From Thermococcus sp. (GTDB taxonomy: Archaea; Methanobacteriota_B; Thermococci; Thermococcales; Thermococcaceae): DNA of 12,052 nucleotides. The stretch is taken from NCBI GenBank assembly GCA_026987155.1, contig JALSNG010000048.1:1-12052 (forward strand), given 5' to 3'. The notes under the pieces were generated by a model. The model was not told the origin of the DNA. It ran no database searches and was given only the letters and a program-made list of their open reading frames with translations. Position numbers and translations under genes: made by a program. Below are positions 1-6,008 of the stretch, one piece after another (the stretch's first letter is position 1; each line of letters begins with the position of its first letter).

Positions 1-1
1 G

Positions 2-1012
2 GCTTACACGCCGGAAATGGAGAACGAGCTTGAGAAACTTCTTGAATCCGGGAACTTTAAGAAGGCCCCATGGAATGAAATTGGAGCGCTCAGAACGGCC
101 GATCCGGGGAAGGAGTACATAAGGAAGGCCTTGGAAATGGTTCACCTCGATGACTCCTACACCGTCGTCCTCGACACGGGCAACGGTGCTGGAAGTATTA
201 TTTCCCCATACCTCCAGCGCGAGCTCGGGAACAAAGTTATCTCCCTCAATTCCCACCCGAGCGGGTTCTTTGTCAGGGAGCTTGAGCCGAACGCCAAGAG
301 CCTCTCGATGCTGGCGAAGACAGTCAAAGCCATGAATGCCGACGTTGGAATAGCCCACGACGGCGACGCCGACAGGATTGGGGTCGTCGATGAAAACGGC
401 AACTTCGTGGAGTACGAGGTCATGCTCTCGCTCATAGCCGGCTACATGATCAAAAAGTTCGGGAAGGGTAGAATAGTCACGACGGTGGATGCCGGCTTTG
501 CCCTGGATGACTACGTTAAACCCCTCGGCGGTGAGGTCATAAGGACCCGCGTTGGAGATGTGGCAGTTGCCGAGGAGCTGGCTAAGCACGGTGGCGTCTT
601 CGGCGGTGAGCCTTCTGGAACTTGGATAATGCCCGGGTGGAACTTGACTCCCGATGGAATCTTTGCCGGGGCTCTGGTCCTTGAGATGATCGACAGGCTC
701 GGCCCGCTCAGCGAACTTGCTGGAGAAGTCCCGCGCTACGTAACGTTAAGGAAAAAGATACCCTGCCCCAACGAGAAGAAAGCTAAAGCGATGGAAATCA
801 TAGCGAGGGAGGCCCTCCAGAGCTTCAACTACGAGAGGCTCATAGACATCGATGGAATAAGGATTGAGAACGATGACTGGTGGATCCTCTTCCGCCCGAG
901 CGGGACGGAGCCTATAATGCGCATAACGCTGGAGGCGCACACCGAGGAGAGGGCGAAGGTGCTGATGGAGAAGGCAGAGAGGCTGGTGAAGGAGGCGATA
1001 GCCAGGGCCTGA
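2..1012 (+). CDS. Phosphomannomutase / phosphoglucosamine mutase family protein, 3' part
   Basis: This is the C-terminal three quarters of an alpha-D-phosphohexomutase, which moves phosphate between C1 and C6 of a hexose or hexosamine and so feeds nucleotide-sugar synthesis in the cytoplasm. The frame is open from the first bases of the window with no start needed, so the gene begins upstream; the phosphoserine loop of domain 1 is missing because it lies outside. Counting from the methionine at base 17, visible motifs are the metal-binding loop DGDADR (residues 115-120), the sugar-specificity loop GGEPSGT (196-202) and the phosphate-binding loop RPSGTEP (293-299). Family members are about 450 residues, so roughly 115-120 are missing. 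Whether the substrate is mannose, glucose or glucosamine phosphate cannot be read from the motifs. The stop abuts the stop of the convergent hydrolase gene. Confidence 0.93.
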   Translation, partial: AYTPEMENELEKLLESGNFKKAPWNEIGALRTADPGKEYIRKALEMVHLDDSYTVVLDTGNGAGSIISPYLQRELGNKVISLNSHPSGFFVRELEPNAKSLSMLAKTVKAMNADVGIAHDGDADRIGVVDENGNFVEYEVMLSLIAGYMIKKFGKGRIVTTVDAGFALDDYVKPLGGEVIRTRVGDVAVAEELAKHGGVFGGEPSGTWIMPGWNLTPDGIFAGALVLEMIDRLGPLSELAGEVPRYVTLRKKIPCPNEKKAKAMEIIAREALQSFNYERLIDIDGIRIENDDWWILFRPSGTEPIMRITLEAHTEERAKVLMEKAERLVKEAIARA

Positions 1013-1579
1013 TCACTTCAACCTCTTCAACTTCTTTCCTATTATTGCGAAGGTTGCTATGAACGCCACAAGCACGACCCAGCCGAGGTTCTTGCCCGCT
1101 TCCTCTGGAATGACGATGTAGATGAAGAGCATAACCGTGAGGAACGTCACTCCGATGAGGACGACCCCTTCTCCCCTCGTTCCAGTCCTTATCTTCCCCC
1201 TTGGGTGAAAGCTTGAGAAGCGGCTCCACCTTATTCCGGAAACAGTCAGCGTATCCGCGAAGAGGTGCGAGACGTAGCCGATGAAGAACGCTACCGCCGG
1301 CCAGTAGCTGTTTGTTACCCAATACGCTAAGCCGCCAATGAGAGCGGTTATAATCATGGCGGCCTCTACAGTATGCGTTGCCCCTCTGTGCTCCACGAAC
1401 CGGGGCATGACGTTTCCACCGGGCAGTTTTGTCGATATGTATGACTTGGGGTGGTCTATGTCGGGCATCAGGGCCCCGAAGGCAGCCATACCGATGTCCA
1501 GAGGGTTCATGGGGGCTCCAAAGAGAACCGCCGTCAGGTAGAACAGAACCCCGAAAACCACGTGCGTGTACCACATCAT
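1013..1579 (-). CDS. Membrane-bound metal-dependent hydrolase, YdjM/DUF457 family
   Basis: A 188-residue integral membrane protein of the YdjM/DUF457 (COG1988) family, predicted metal-dependent hydrolases of unknown substrate. Putative ligands lie at the membrane face: His6 in the N-terminal WYTH, the motif PDIDHP (residues 39-44), the HRGATHT motif (64-70) and HLFAD (105-109). Four or more hydrophobic stretches separate these motifs, and the C-terminus is basic. The ATG at 1579 is chosen because GGTGG at 1585-1589 sits five bases upstream; a GTG at 1591 would keep that site inside the gene. The ribosome binding site lies just after the stop of the DUF835 gene at 1592, so the two are probably cotranscribed. 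The function of the archaeal members is not established. Confidence 0.85.
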   Translation of the reverse strand: MMWYTHVVFGVLFYLTAVLFGAPMNPLDIGMAAFGALMPDIDHPKSYISTKLPGGNVMPRFVEHRGATHTVEAAMIITALIGGLAYWVTNSYWPAVAFFIGYVSHLFADTLTVSGIRWSRFSSFHPRGKIRTGTRGEGVVLIGVTFLTVMLFIYIVIPEEAGKNLGWVVLVAFIATFAIIGKKLKRLK

Positions 1580-1591
1580 GCCAACCACCAC

Positions 1592-2634
1592 TTAAAGCAG
1601 GAGTCTCTTGAGGAGGTTAAGCTCCCGTTCTGGCCATGCTTCCTCGTGGAGGACGATTATAAGCGCCCCTTCGTGGAGAATGGCCATGTCCTTCACTTGG
1701 GAGAGGAACTTGACGAGGGCCTCGAATCCGTTGTATGTTTTGAGGTATTCTGGGCAGTCTATGAGTAGAATCCCTCCTTTTTCAACCTCCCGAAAGTATC
1801 TCGCGGCCATATCTGCCATTTTGGCGAGGTTGGTTGGGGAAATGGATCTCTCGGCCGGGACGGTGGTCACGAAGAACGAGTTCCACGCCGGAGGTACTTT
1901 TGGAGTCCTCACAAATGCAAGTATCGGGATTTCTTCGAGCTCTTTCTTTAGCTCGGCGTACCTTCTCTCATCAACGAGGTGGGCACCGGGGCTTAATGAG
2001 GTTTTCTGACTTTTGGTCGGCGTTGAAAAACCCCGGCGAGGGCGAGTTTTGCCATCGAGTAAGCAGTTAGCACCGTGAGCACCGCGCCTATCCAGAATCC
2101 TGCCGGTGCGAAGTTTTCGTTCCAGCGGAGAACTGGATAGTCCATGAAGTGGAGGCCTAAGAGTCCCAAGAGTACTCCCGCCGTCCTTGAATGGCCCTCG
2201 TGTAGGGGACTTAGTTTGAAGAGGATGTATCCTGCAAGTACTATGAAGAGGCCTGAAACACCGTAGGGTATTCCGACCGTTGCGTACCAGTCCGAGGTAA
2301 GCCCAATGATACCGAACAAGGCCCCGTACAAGGCTACGAAAACGGGTATAACGGGGAGAAGCTTTACGAGCCTCATAACGGCCTCGTAAGGTTCGAGTAG
2401 GCTTATGGCTCCATAGAGGAGAAGTGACGAGAAGAGTGCCATGGACAGGGATACCCCGTAATCGAAACCTAAGAGGTCCGATACTGGGAAGAGCATTGAA
2501 ACCGTCCATGCCAGGGCCCAGTAAAGGGCGGTTTTTCTGCCGTGCTTTGCGTAGGAATGGAGCATCATGGTGCCCACTATAATTTTTGCGGCGAGACTTG
2601 CACTCTGGCCCATTAATAGTAGGGGTGGTCCCAT
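1592..2634 (-). pseudogene. Membrane + DUF835 protein, split by a -1 frameshift
   Basis: Two overlapping frames together make one recognisable Thermococcales architecture: an N-terminal multi-helix membrane domain (open 2634 to 1993) and a C-terminal DUF835 domain (about 2000 to 1592) in the -1 frame. The DUF835 part shows the usual landmarks: GAHLVDERRY at its start, the PTNL motif, GGILLIDCPEYL, NGFEALVKFL and the ending EAWPERELNLLKRLLL. It has no plausible start codon at the domain boundary. The shift must occur between about 2035 and 1995, where homopolymers lie (CCCC 2031-2034, AAAAA 2026-2030, TTTT 2011-2014 and 2002-2005 on the plus strand). A -1 slip at any of them would rejoin the domains. 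It may be a real mutation, a sequencing error or, less likely, programmed slippage. DUF835 has no known biochemical role. Confidence 0.72.
1993..2634 (-). CDS. Multi-pass membrane domain (N-terminal half of the DUF835 protein)
   Basis: This is the frame that is actually open: 213 residues from the ATG at 2634, with about seven hydrophobic segments and short loops, ending in a basic tail (QRRPKVRK) just before a TAA. If translation stops there, the cell makes a membrane protein without its DUF835 domain. The ATG at 2634 is preferred over a TTG at 2664 because GGGTG lies five bases before it and because the TATA box at 2664-2672 would overlap the TTG codon. Nothing in the sequence indicates a substrate or enzyme activity. 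Confidence 0.7.
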   Translation of the reverse strand: MGPPLLLMGQSASLAAKIIVGTMMLHSYAKHGRKTALYWALAWTVSMLFPVSDLLGFDYGVSLSMALFSSLLLYGAISLLEPYEAVMRLVKLLPVIPVFVALYGALFGIIGLTSDWYATVGIPYGVSGLFIVLAGYILFKLSPLHEGHSRTAGVLLGLLGLHFMDYPVLRWNENFAPAGFWIGAVLTVLTAYSMAKLALAGVFQRRPKVRKPH

Positions 2635-2663
2635 AACTACACCCTTCTCCAATTGCCAGGTCA

Positions 2664-2672
2664 ATTTATAAA
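2664..2672 (-). promoter_or_regulatory. TATA box for the DUF835 gene
   Basis: The minus strand reads TTTATAAAT here, about 30 bases before the ATG at 2634. A start about 25 bases downstream leaves a short leader holding GGGTG. This splits the minus-strand block into at least two transcription units, the second being DUF835 plus hydrolase. Confidence 0.6.
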
Positions 2673-2696
2673 CATGATGGTGAGATCTCCATGTCT

Positions 2697-3272
2697 TTAC
2701 TTTACATTAAGTTTTGATTTCAGGAGGTTAACGCTTCTCTCGATGTTGTCTTTGTCAAATTCGATGAATTCCCCATCGAAACGTTTCTTCAGCTCTTCAA
2801 ATAATATCCCTGGACCTTCGGTCAGTTGGACACCCTGTTCCTCCACGAGCCCGCTGGACCTCCCGAGTCTCTCCCCCTTGCTCAGGTAGAAGAACTCCTG
2901 CATCGCTTTGTATGGGTAGTTTTCAGGGTCGCTTGAGCTCGTGTGGAAAACCCCGCAGGTCGGGGAGCCTTTAACGCCTATGAAAACGACCTTCTTGGGC
3001 TTTTCTTCGGTTATAACTCGCCCTATGAAGTCCGCTATCGTCTTAGCCTTCTCGCGCATTCCGAGCCTCTCGTAGACTTCTCTGCTTGCAGGTGCCCTCG
3101 GCCAGCCAATCAGCTCGTATTCAGGGCAGGGATAGGCCAAAACCTGCCAGTTCTCGTCGAGTTCTCCAATCAGCTCCCTCAAAAGCTTCGCCGTCTCGTA
3201 CTCCTTCCCCTTGGGCCCGCGGTAGACGTAGAAGGGGCTTAAAAGGCATGGGGCTATGATGAGGAGGTTCAT
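2697..3272 (-). CDS. DUF523/TudS-like three-cysteine protein
   Basis: A 191-residue soluble protein that I read as a diverged member of the DUF523/TudS group. Its motif order matches that family: an N-terminal strand ending in a cysteine (APCLLS, Cys9), a CPE motif (Cys49) followed by a PRAP segment, and a strand leading to GSPTCGV (Cys106). In bacterial TudS (2-thiouracil desulfurase) three conserved cysteines bind a [4Fe-4S] cluster; the same role here is inference. The C-terminal 70 residues are charged and not recognised. The ATG lies three bases after the PIN gene stop, and the site GGGATGA overlaps that stop, so translation is probably coupled to the toxin gene. It could instead be a distinct archaeal family sharing the fold. 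Confidence 0.55.
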   Translation of the reverse strand: MNLLIIAPCLLSPFYVYRGPKGKEYETAKLLRELIGELDENWQVLAYPCPEYELIGWPRAPASREVYERLGMREKAKTIADFIGRVITEEKPKKVVFIGVKGSPTCGVFHTSSSDPENYPYKAMQEFFYLSKGERLGRSSGLVEEQGVQLTEGPGILFEELKKRFDGEFIEFDKDNIERSVNLLKSKLNVK

Positions 3273-3275
3273 GGT

Positions 3276-3737
3276 TCATCCCTCAAAGGTTTTTAGAAAG
3301 GGAACCCTCTCGAAGTCGGAATCAAACGTCAGAATCAGCTCAATTCCACGCTCTTTGCACGTCGCGGCGATGAGGGAATCGTTTGGTAGGAGTTCATGGT
3401 CCTCTCCAAGCTGGGATGCGAGCTTTATCGTGTTTTCGCTTATGGGGACGATTTTCAAAAACCCTGCCTCGCTGAGTTCCTCAAGAGCTCTTTTGACCCT
3501 TTCATACACGAAAGTGTAGTCCCTCAAGTGTTTCTTGAGGTCATACGCCCCTTTAAGGCCGTCCTGAATGGCGAGGGTAAACATGACTTTATAGACGGTC
3601 TCTGAAAACACCACCGGGCTGGTGATCAGGGCGTATCCTTCATCTATGGCTTTCTTGACGAGCGCCTTTGCCCTTGGATCCCCAAGGTGCAGACCAACGA
3701 AAACCGATGAATCCACAAAGACTTCAGAACGACTCAT
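3276..3737 (-). CDS. PIN-domain ribonuclease, VapC-type toxin
   Basis: A 153-residue PIN-domain protein, the size expected of a VapC toxin, which cuts RNA using Mg2+ or Mn2+. The acidic active-site set is complete: Asp9 in the first strand (FVDSS), Glu46 (FSETVYK), Asp120 (NDSLIAA) and Asp139/Asp141 (TFDSDF). Nothing suggests loss of activity. The gene starts with ATG inside the 3' end of the antitoxin gene (14-base overlap), the usual arrangement for a toxin-antitoxin pair, and is followed three bases after its stop by the TudS-like gene. The RNA target cannot be predicted from sequence. Confidence 0.9.
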   Translation of the reverse strand: MSRSEVFVDSSVFVGLHLGDPRAKALVKKAIDEGYALITSPVVFSETVYKVMFTLAIQDGLKGAYDLKKHLRDYTFVYERVKRALEELSEAGFLKIVPISENTIKLASQLGEDHELLPNDSLIAATCKERGIELILTFDSDFERVPFLKTFEG

Positions 3738-3921
3738 AGTACGCCTCCTTCAGGCGCTTGTAGTCGATTTTCCCAACCTTTCTGATAACCATTGAGTCAA
3801 TGAGCTCATCCAAGTCCCTCTCGATGATTTTTATCCTCACTCTCTCATGATCGCGCAGGTGGGGTTTTTTTAGGGGCTTCAGAACGCCGTTCTCGTATAC
3901 AGCCTCTATAATCTCCTCCAT
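3724..3921 (-). CDS. AF2212-like (DUF104) antitoxin
   Basis: A 65-residue protein with the AF2212-like/DUF104 signature: a short beta-hairpin around AVYENGVLKPL (residues 7-17), then a loop and strand with HERVRIKI, then a charged C-terminal helix likely to wrap the partner toxin. It is the cognate antitoxin of the overlapping PIN gene and presumably represses its own operon, as is common for such pairs. The ATG at 3921 is preferred over a TTG at 3933 because GGGTGG sits just upstream of the ATG. AF2212-type antitoxins commonly pair with PIN toxins in archaea, so the pair is ordinary for the group. Confidence 0.87.
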   Translation of the reverse strand: MEEIIEAVYENGVLKPLKKPHLRDHERVRIKIIERDLDELIDSMVIRKVGKIDYKRLKEAYYESF

Positions 3922-3953
3922 GGTTCCACCCAATATCCTTTGGTGAAACTCCC

Positions 3954-3959
3954 TTTAAA
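3954..3959 (-). promoter_or_regulatory. Possible TATA element for the toxin-antitoxin operon
   Basis: TTTAAA lies 33-38 bases before the antitoxin ATG and overlaps the last codons and stop of the kinase gene. It could start a separate toxin-antitoxin transcript with a very short leader. The match is modest, and the block may simply be read through from upstream. Confidence 0.35.
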
Positions 3960-4533
3960 CCTTCCCTGTGATTTCCTCAATCATCGCCTCCACCTTCTCC
4001 CTCAGCTCATCTAAGGTTCCCTCGTTGACTATCACGTAGTCGGCTAAACCCTTCAGCTCGCTCGTGTGATATAAGCGCTCCTCGGCGTCGTCCATTGCCT
4101 TGAAGTCGGCGAAGCTCTTGATTGTCTTGTCCTTCCTGGCCTTCCTCTTCATCAGGCGCTCGAACCTTATTTCTGGCCTTGCCTCGACGTAGATGACCTT
4201 CCCTCCGAGCCTCTTGACAGCTTTTATCTCCCCCTCGGAGCGGACGCCGTCTATGACTACCTTTTCGCAGTGCCTCATCTTGTCAACGGCGAGCCTTATG
4301 AGTATGTCCTCGCCGTAGGTCTCCTTGAGGTACTTCCCGAACTCTATGAGCCTGTCCCGCGTCGGCTCGGCCTTCTCCGGCAGCTCTGGAACCCATGAAT
4401 ACTCGGAAACGTTGTGGGTGAGCAGGTCTATCAGGGGGTCGCTGCAGGAAACCCTGCAGAATCCCCTCTCCTCGAAGAACTTAGCAACCGTTGTCTTTCC
4501 GGCGGCAATCTTTCCAACGACACCGACTATCAT
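3955..4533 (-). CDS. P-loop nucleotide kinase, dephospho-CoA kinase / dNMP kinase-like
   Basis: A 192-residue P-loop protein with Walker A GKIAAGKT at residues 7-14, a substrate-loop segment CSDPLIDLL, and a VIDGVRSEGE strand-helix in the position expected of a Walker B/lid-preceding region, followed by an Arg/Lys-rich lid (RFERLMKRKARKDK). This is the plan of the AAA/CMP-AMP kinase-like group that includes dephospho-CoA kinases and phage deoxynucleotide kinases. Thermococcales are known to use a GTP-dependent DUF359 enzyme for dephospho-CoA, so a CoaE role is doubtful and the substrate is unknown. The ATG at 4533 overlaps the previous gene's TGA as ATGA and is preferred over a GTG at 4542. 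Translational coupling to the PP-loop-like gene suggests related jobs. Confidence 0.8.
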   Translation of the reverse strand: MIVGVVGKIAAGKTTVAKFFEERGFCRVSCSDPLIDLLTHNVSEYSWVPELPEKAEPTRDRLIEFGKYLKETYGEDILIRLAVDKMRHCEKVVIDGVRSEGEIKAVKRLGGKVIYVEARPEIRFERLMKRKARKDKTIKSFADFKAMDDAEERLYHTSELKGLADYVIVNEGTLDELREKVEAMIEEITGKV

Positions 4534-5330
4534 CTTCTCCACATCCTCCAGATTAGATTGGCTCCATCAGTCGATTCCATAAGCCCCTCGTAGGTTAAGT
4601 CTGTGATGAACCGGATTAAGGCTTTTTTGTCGTACACCACCGGCCTTTCAAAGCCGAAGAGGTACTTAAGCTCGAAGAAGCCGATGTGGAGTAACCTGAA
4701 GGGGTTGAGGAGGGCGATTTCCCCCTTGAGCCTCAGACTGAAGGGGAAATCTGTCAGAACCAGCTTTGCTCCCCTTTCCTCCGCGAGGGCGACCAGTTTC
4801 CTCTCGTCCGGGAAGAAAACCTCCTCCGGTCTGGCATCTATCGGCTCGTACCTCAGCCTTGGGAATGAATATCTTATTCCAATGGCATCGTAGGGAAGCT
4901 TCAGCCTCTCGGCAAAGCCGAGCAGGGCTTTGGCACTGAAGCTCAGGAAGACGAGCGTTTTGATGTCCCCTCTAACTTCCGGCCATTTCCTAGGGGGGAA
5001 GCGCTTCTCGGCTTCGATTATTGGTCGGAGGAATTCAAGCTCCGTCCCCTTAATCAGCCTCTCGGCTTCATCAAGCTTCCTCCGCTTTATCTCGAGGTCG
5101 AGGTTGGAATATACCGTTACCTGTTTAACTCCAATCCTCTCGCGAAGCTTTCCGATGACGAAGCTGTTGCCTATGACGACGCTCTTGTCCGTCCTGTCGT
5201 GGGCGATTATGAAGAGCTTGTCGCCTTCGGGGTCATAGCGAACCTCGTCTATCCTGAACGGGCTCTCCGGGAGGTTATTTCTGCTTCTTATCTCCCGGAC
5301 CATGGAAGTTATTCCTTCCACCGTGAGCAT
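4530..5330 (-). CDS. Conserved hypothetical protein, possible diverged PP-loop protein (COG1365-like)
   Basis: A 266-residue soluble protein I do not recognise firmly. The N-terminal 100 residues (FRIDEVRYDPEGDKLFIIAHDRTDK, in two parts, then IGKLRERIGVKQVTVYS) resemble the small domain before the PP-loop in COG1365 predicted ATPases. The following strand-loop-helix TLVFLSFSAKALLGFAERL sits where the ATP-pyrophosphatase SGGxDS motif should be, but the glycines and aspartate are absent. If the reading is right, ATP use has been lost or altered. The start at 5330 is uncertain: a TTG at 5384 overlaps the divergent promoter, while the ATG at 5330 lies about 26 bases after a CTTAAAAG element, allowing a leaderless message. 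The stop overlaps the kinase start. Confidence 0.6.
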   Translation of the reverse strand: MLTVEGITSMVREIRSRNNLPESPFRIDEVRYDPEGDKLFIIAHDRTDKSVVIGNSFVIGKLRERIGVKQVTVYSNLDLEIKRRKLDEAERLIKGTELEFLRPIIEAEKRFPPRKWPEVRGDIKTLVFLSFSAKALLGFAERLKLPYDAIGIRYSFPRLRYEPIDARPEEVFFPDERKLVALAEERGAKLVLTDFPFSLRLKGEIALLNPFRLLHIGFFELKYLFGFERPVVYDKKALIRFITDLTYEGLMESTDGANLIWRMWRR

Positions 5331-5376
5331 CGTAGTGGGGGTACCCGGGGGGTCTTTTAAGAGATTGTTCTTAAAG

Positions 5377-5404
5377 TGGAACAAAAACTTATAAATTTTG
5401 GAAC
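5377..5404. promoter_or_regulatory. Divergent promoter with TGGAAC direct repeats around the TATA box
   Basis: The 96 bases between the ECF gene (+) and the PP-loop-like gene (-) contain CTTATAAAT (5388-5396), a good TATA box for the plus strand and also near-symmetric enough to serve the minus strand. Two copies of TGGAAC (5377-5382 and 5399-5404) flank it exactly 22 bases apart, about two helical turns, on the same face. This is a plausible operator for a repressor controlling the transporter. Confidence 0.45.
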
Positions 5405-5426
5405 GTTTTTTCGACGGGTGGTGTCA

Positions 5427-6008
5427 ATGCGGGCAAAGGAAGTGGCGGTCATCGGTTTGATGCTGGGTCTTTCCCTGATGTTTGAGGTAATGCCTGTTGA
5501 AATGCCAACCGTGTGGGGAATGAAGATAGACCTCGTTGCCGTCCCAATAGTGTTGGCCTACCTTTTCTTGGGGTTGGGTGGGGGTTTGGTGGCGGTTTTC
5601 CTGCTCTTCCTCGGTCTCGGGGTGGTTTCATCAGCTTCGTGGCTCGGGGCTTTCATGAAGGCCACGGCAACGCTGGCTATGATCGTTGGTCTGGAGCTCT
5701 CAAGGAGGATAACCCGTTTTTCTCCGGGAGACCCTCAGGCGGATGTTGTAAAGTTTGCAGTTCTCGGGTACTTAATTGGTATTGCCCTTAGGGTGCCCCT
5801 CATGGTGGCTTTCAACTATTACTTCGCCATAGAGATGTTTCTCGGGATACCCCATGAGCGAGTCGTCCAGGCGGTTGAGGAGTGGACTGGAGTACCCTTT
5901 TGGGTGGCAATAGGCCTTCCCAACGCAATTCAGGGTCTCATAGACACCTTTCTCAGCGTGGCCCTCTTTGGCGCTGTTTTACGGAGGCTGCCCCATTTTC
6001 TTGAGTAG
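5427..6008 (+). CDS. ECF transporter S component (vitamin/precursor-binding membrane subunit)
   Basis: A 193-residue membrane protein with about six hydrophobic segments, matching the size and plan of S components of energy-coupling factor transporters, which bind a vitamin or precursor and work with shared EcfT/EcfA units encoded elsewhere. Features typical of the group are the short N-terminal helix with RAKEVAVIG, a glycine-rich second and third segment (LFLGLGGGLVAV) and a small-residue stretch near FMKATATLAM. The substrate cannot be told; the nearby gene content does not settle it. The ATG at 5427 is chosen over an earlier in-frame ATG at 5376 because the latter lies before the TATA box, while GGGTGGTG sits just upstream of 5427. 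The 3' end overlaps the convergent epimerase gene by 30 bases. Confidence 0.75.
   Translation: MRAKEVAVIGLMLGLSLMFEVMPVEMPTVWGMKIDLVAVPIVLAYLFLGLGGGLVAVFLLFLGLGVVSSASWLGAFMKATATLAMIVGLELSRRITRFSPGDPQADVVKFAVLGYLIGIALRVPLMVAFNYYFAIEMFLGIPHERVVQAVEEWTGVPFWVAIGLPNAIQGLIDTFLSVALFGAVLRRLPHFLE

Noticed and set aside
912..1574. A 220-codon open frame on the minus strand over the hydrolase gene
   Set aside because: It is rich in Arg, Pro and His with no family motif, and runs out of frame over a well-supported membrane hydrolase; a by-product of high GC.
3955..4533. Naming the kinase as dephospho-CoA kinase CoaE
   Set aside because: The family plan fits, but Thermococcales are known to use a different, GTP-dependent enzyme for this step, so the substrate is left open.
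5376..5426. Upstream in-frame ATG of the ECF transporter gene
   Set aside because: The codon lies before the TATA box at 5389-5396 and so would not be transcribed; the ATG at 5427 has a good ribosome binding site.
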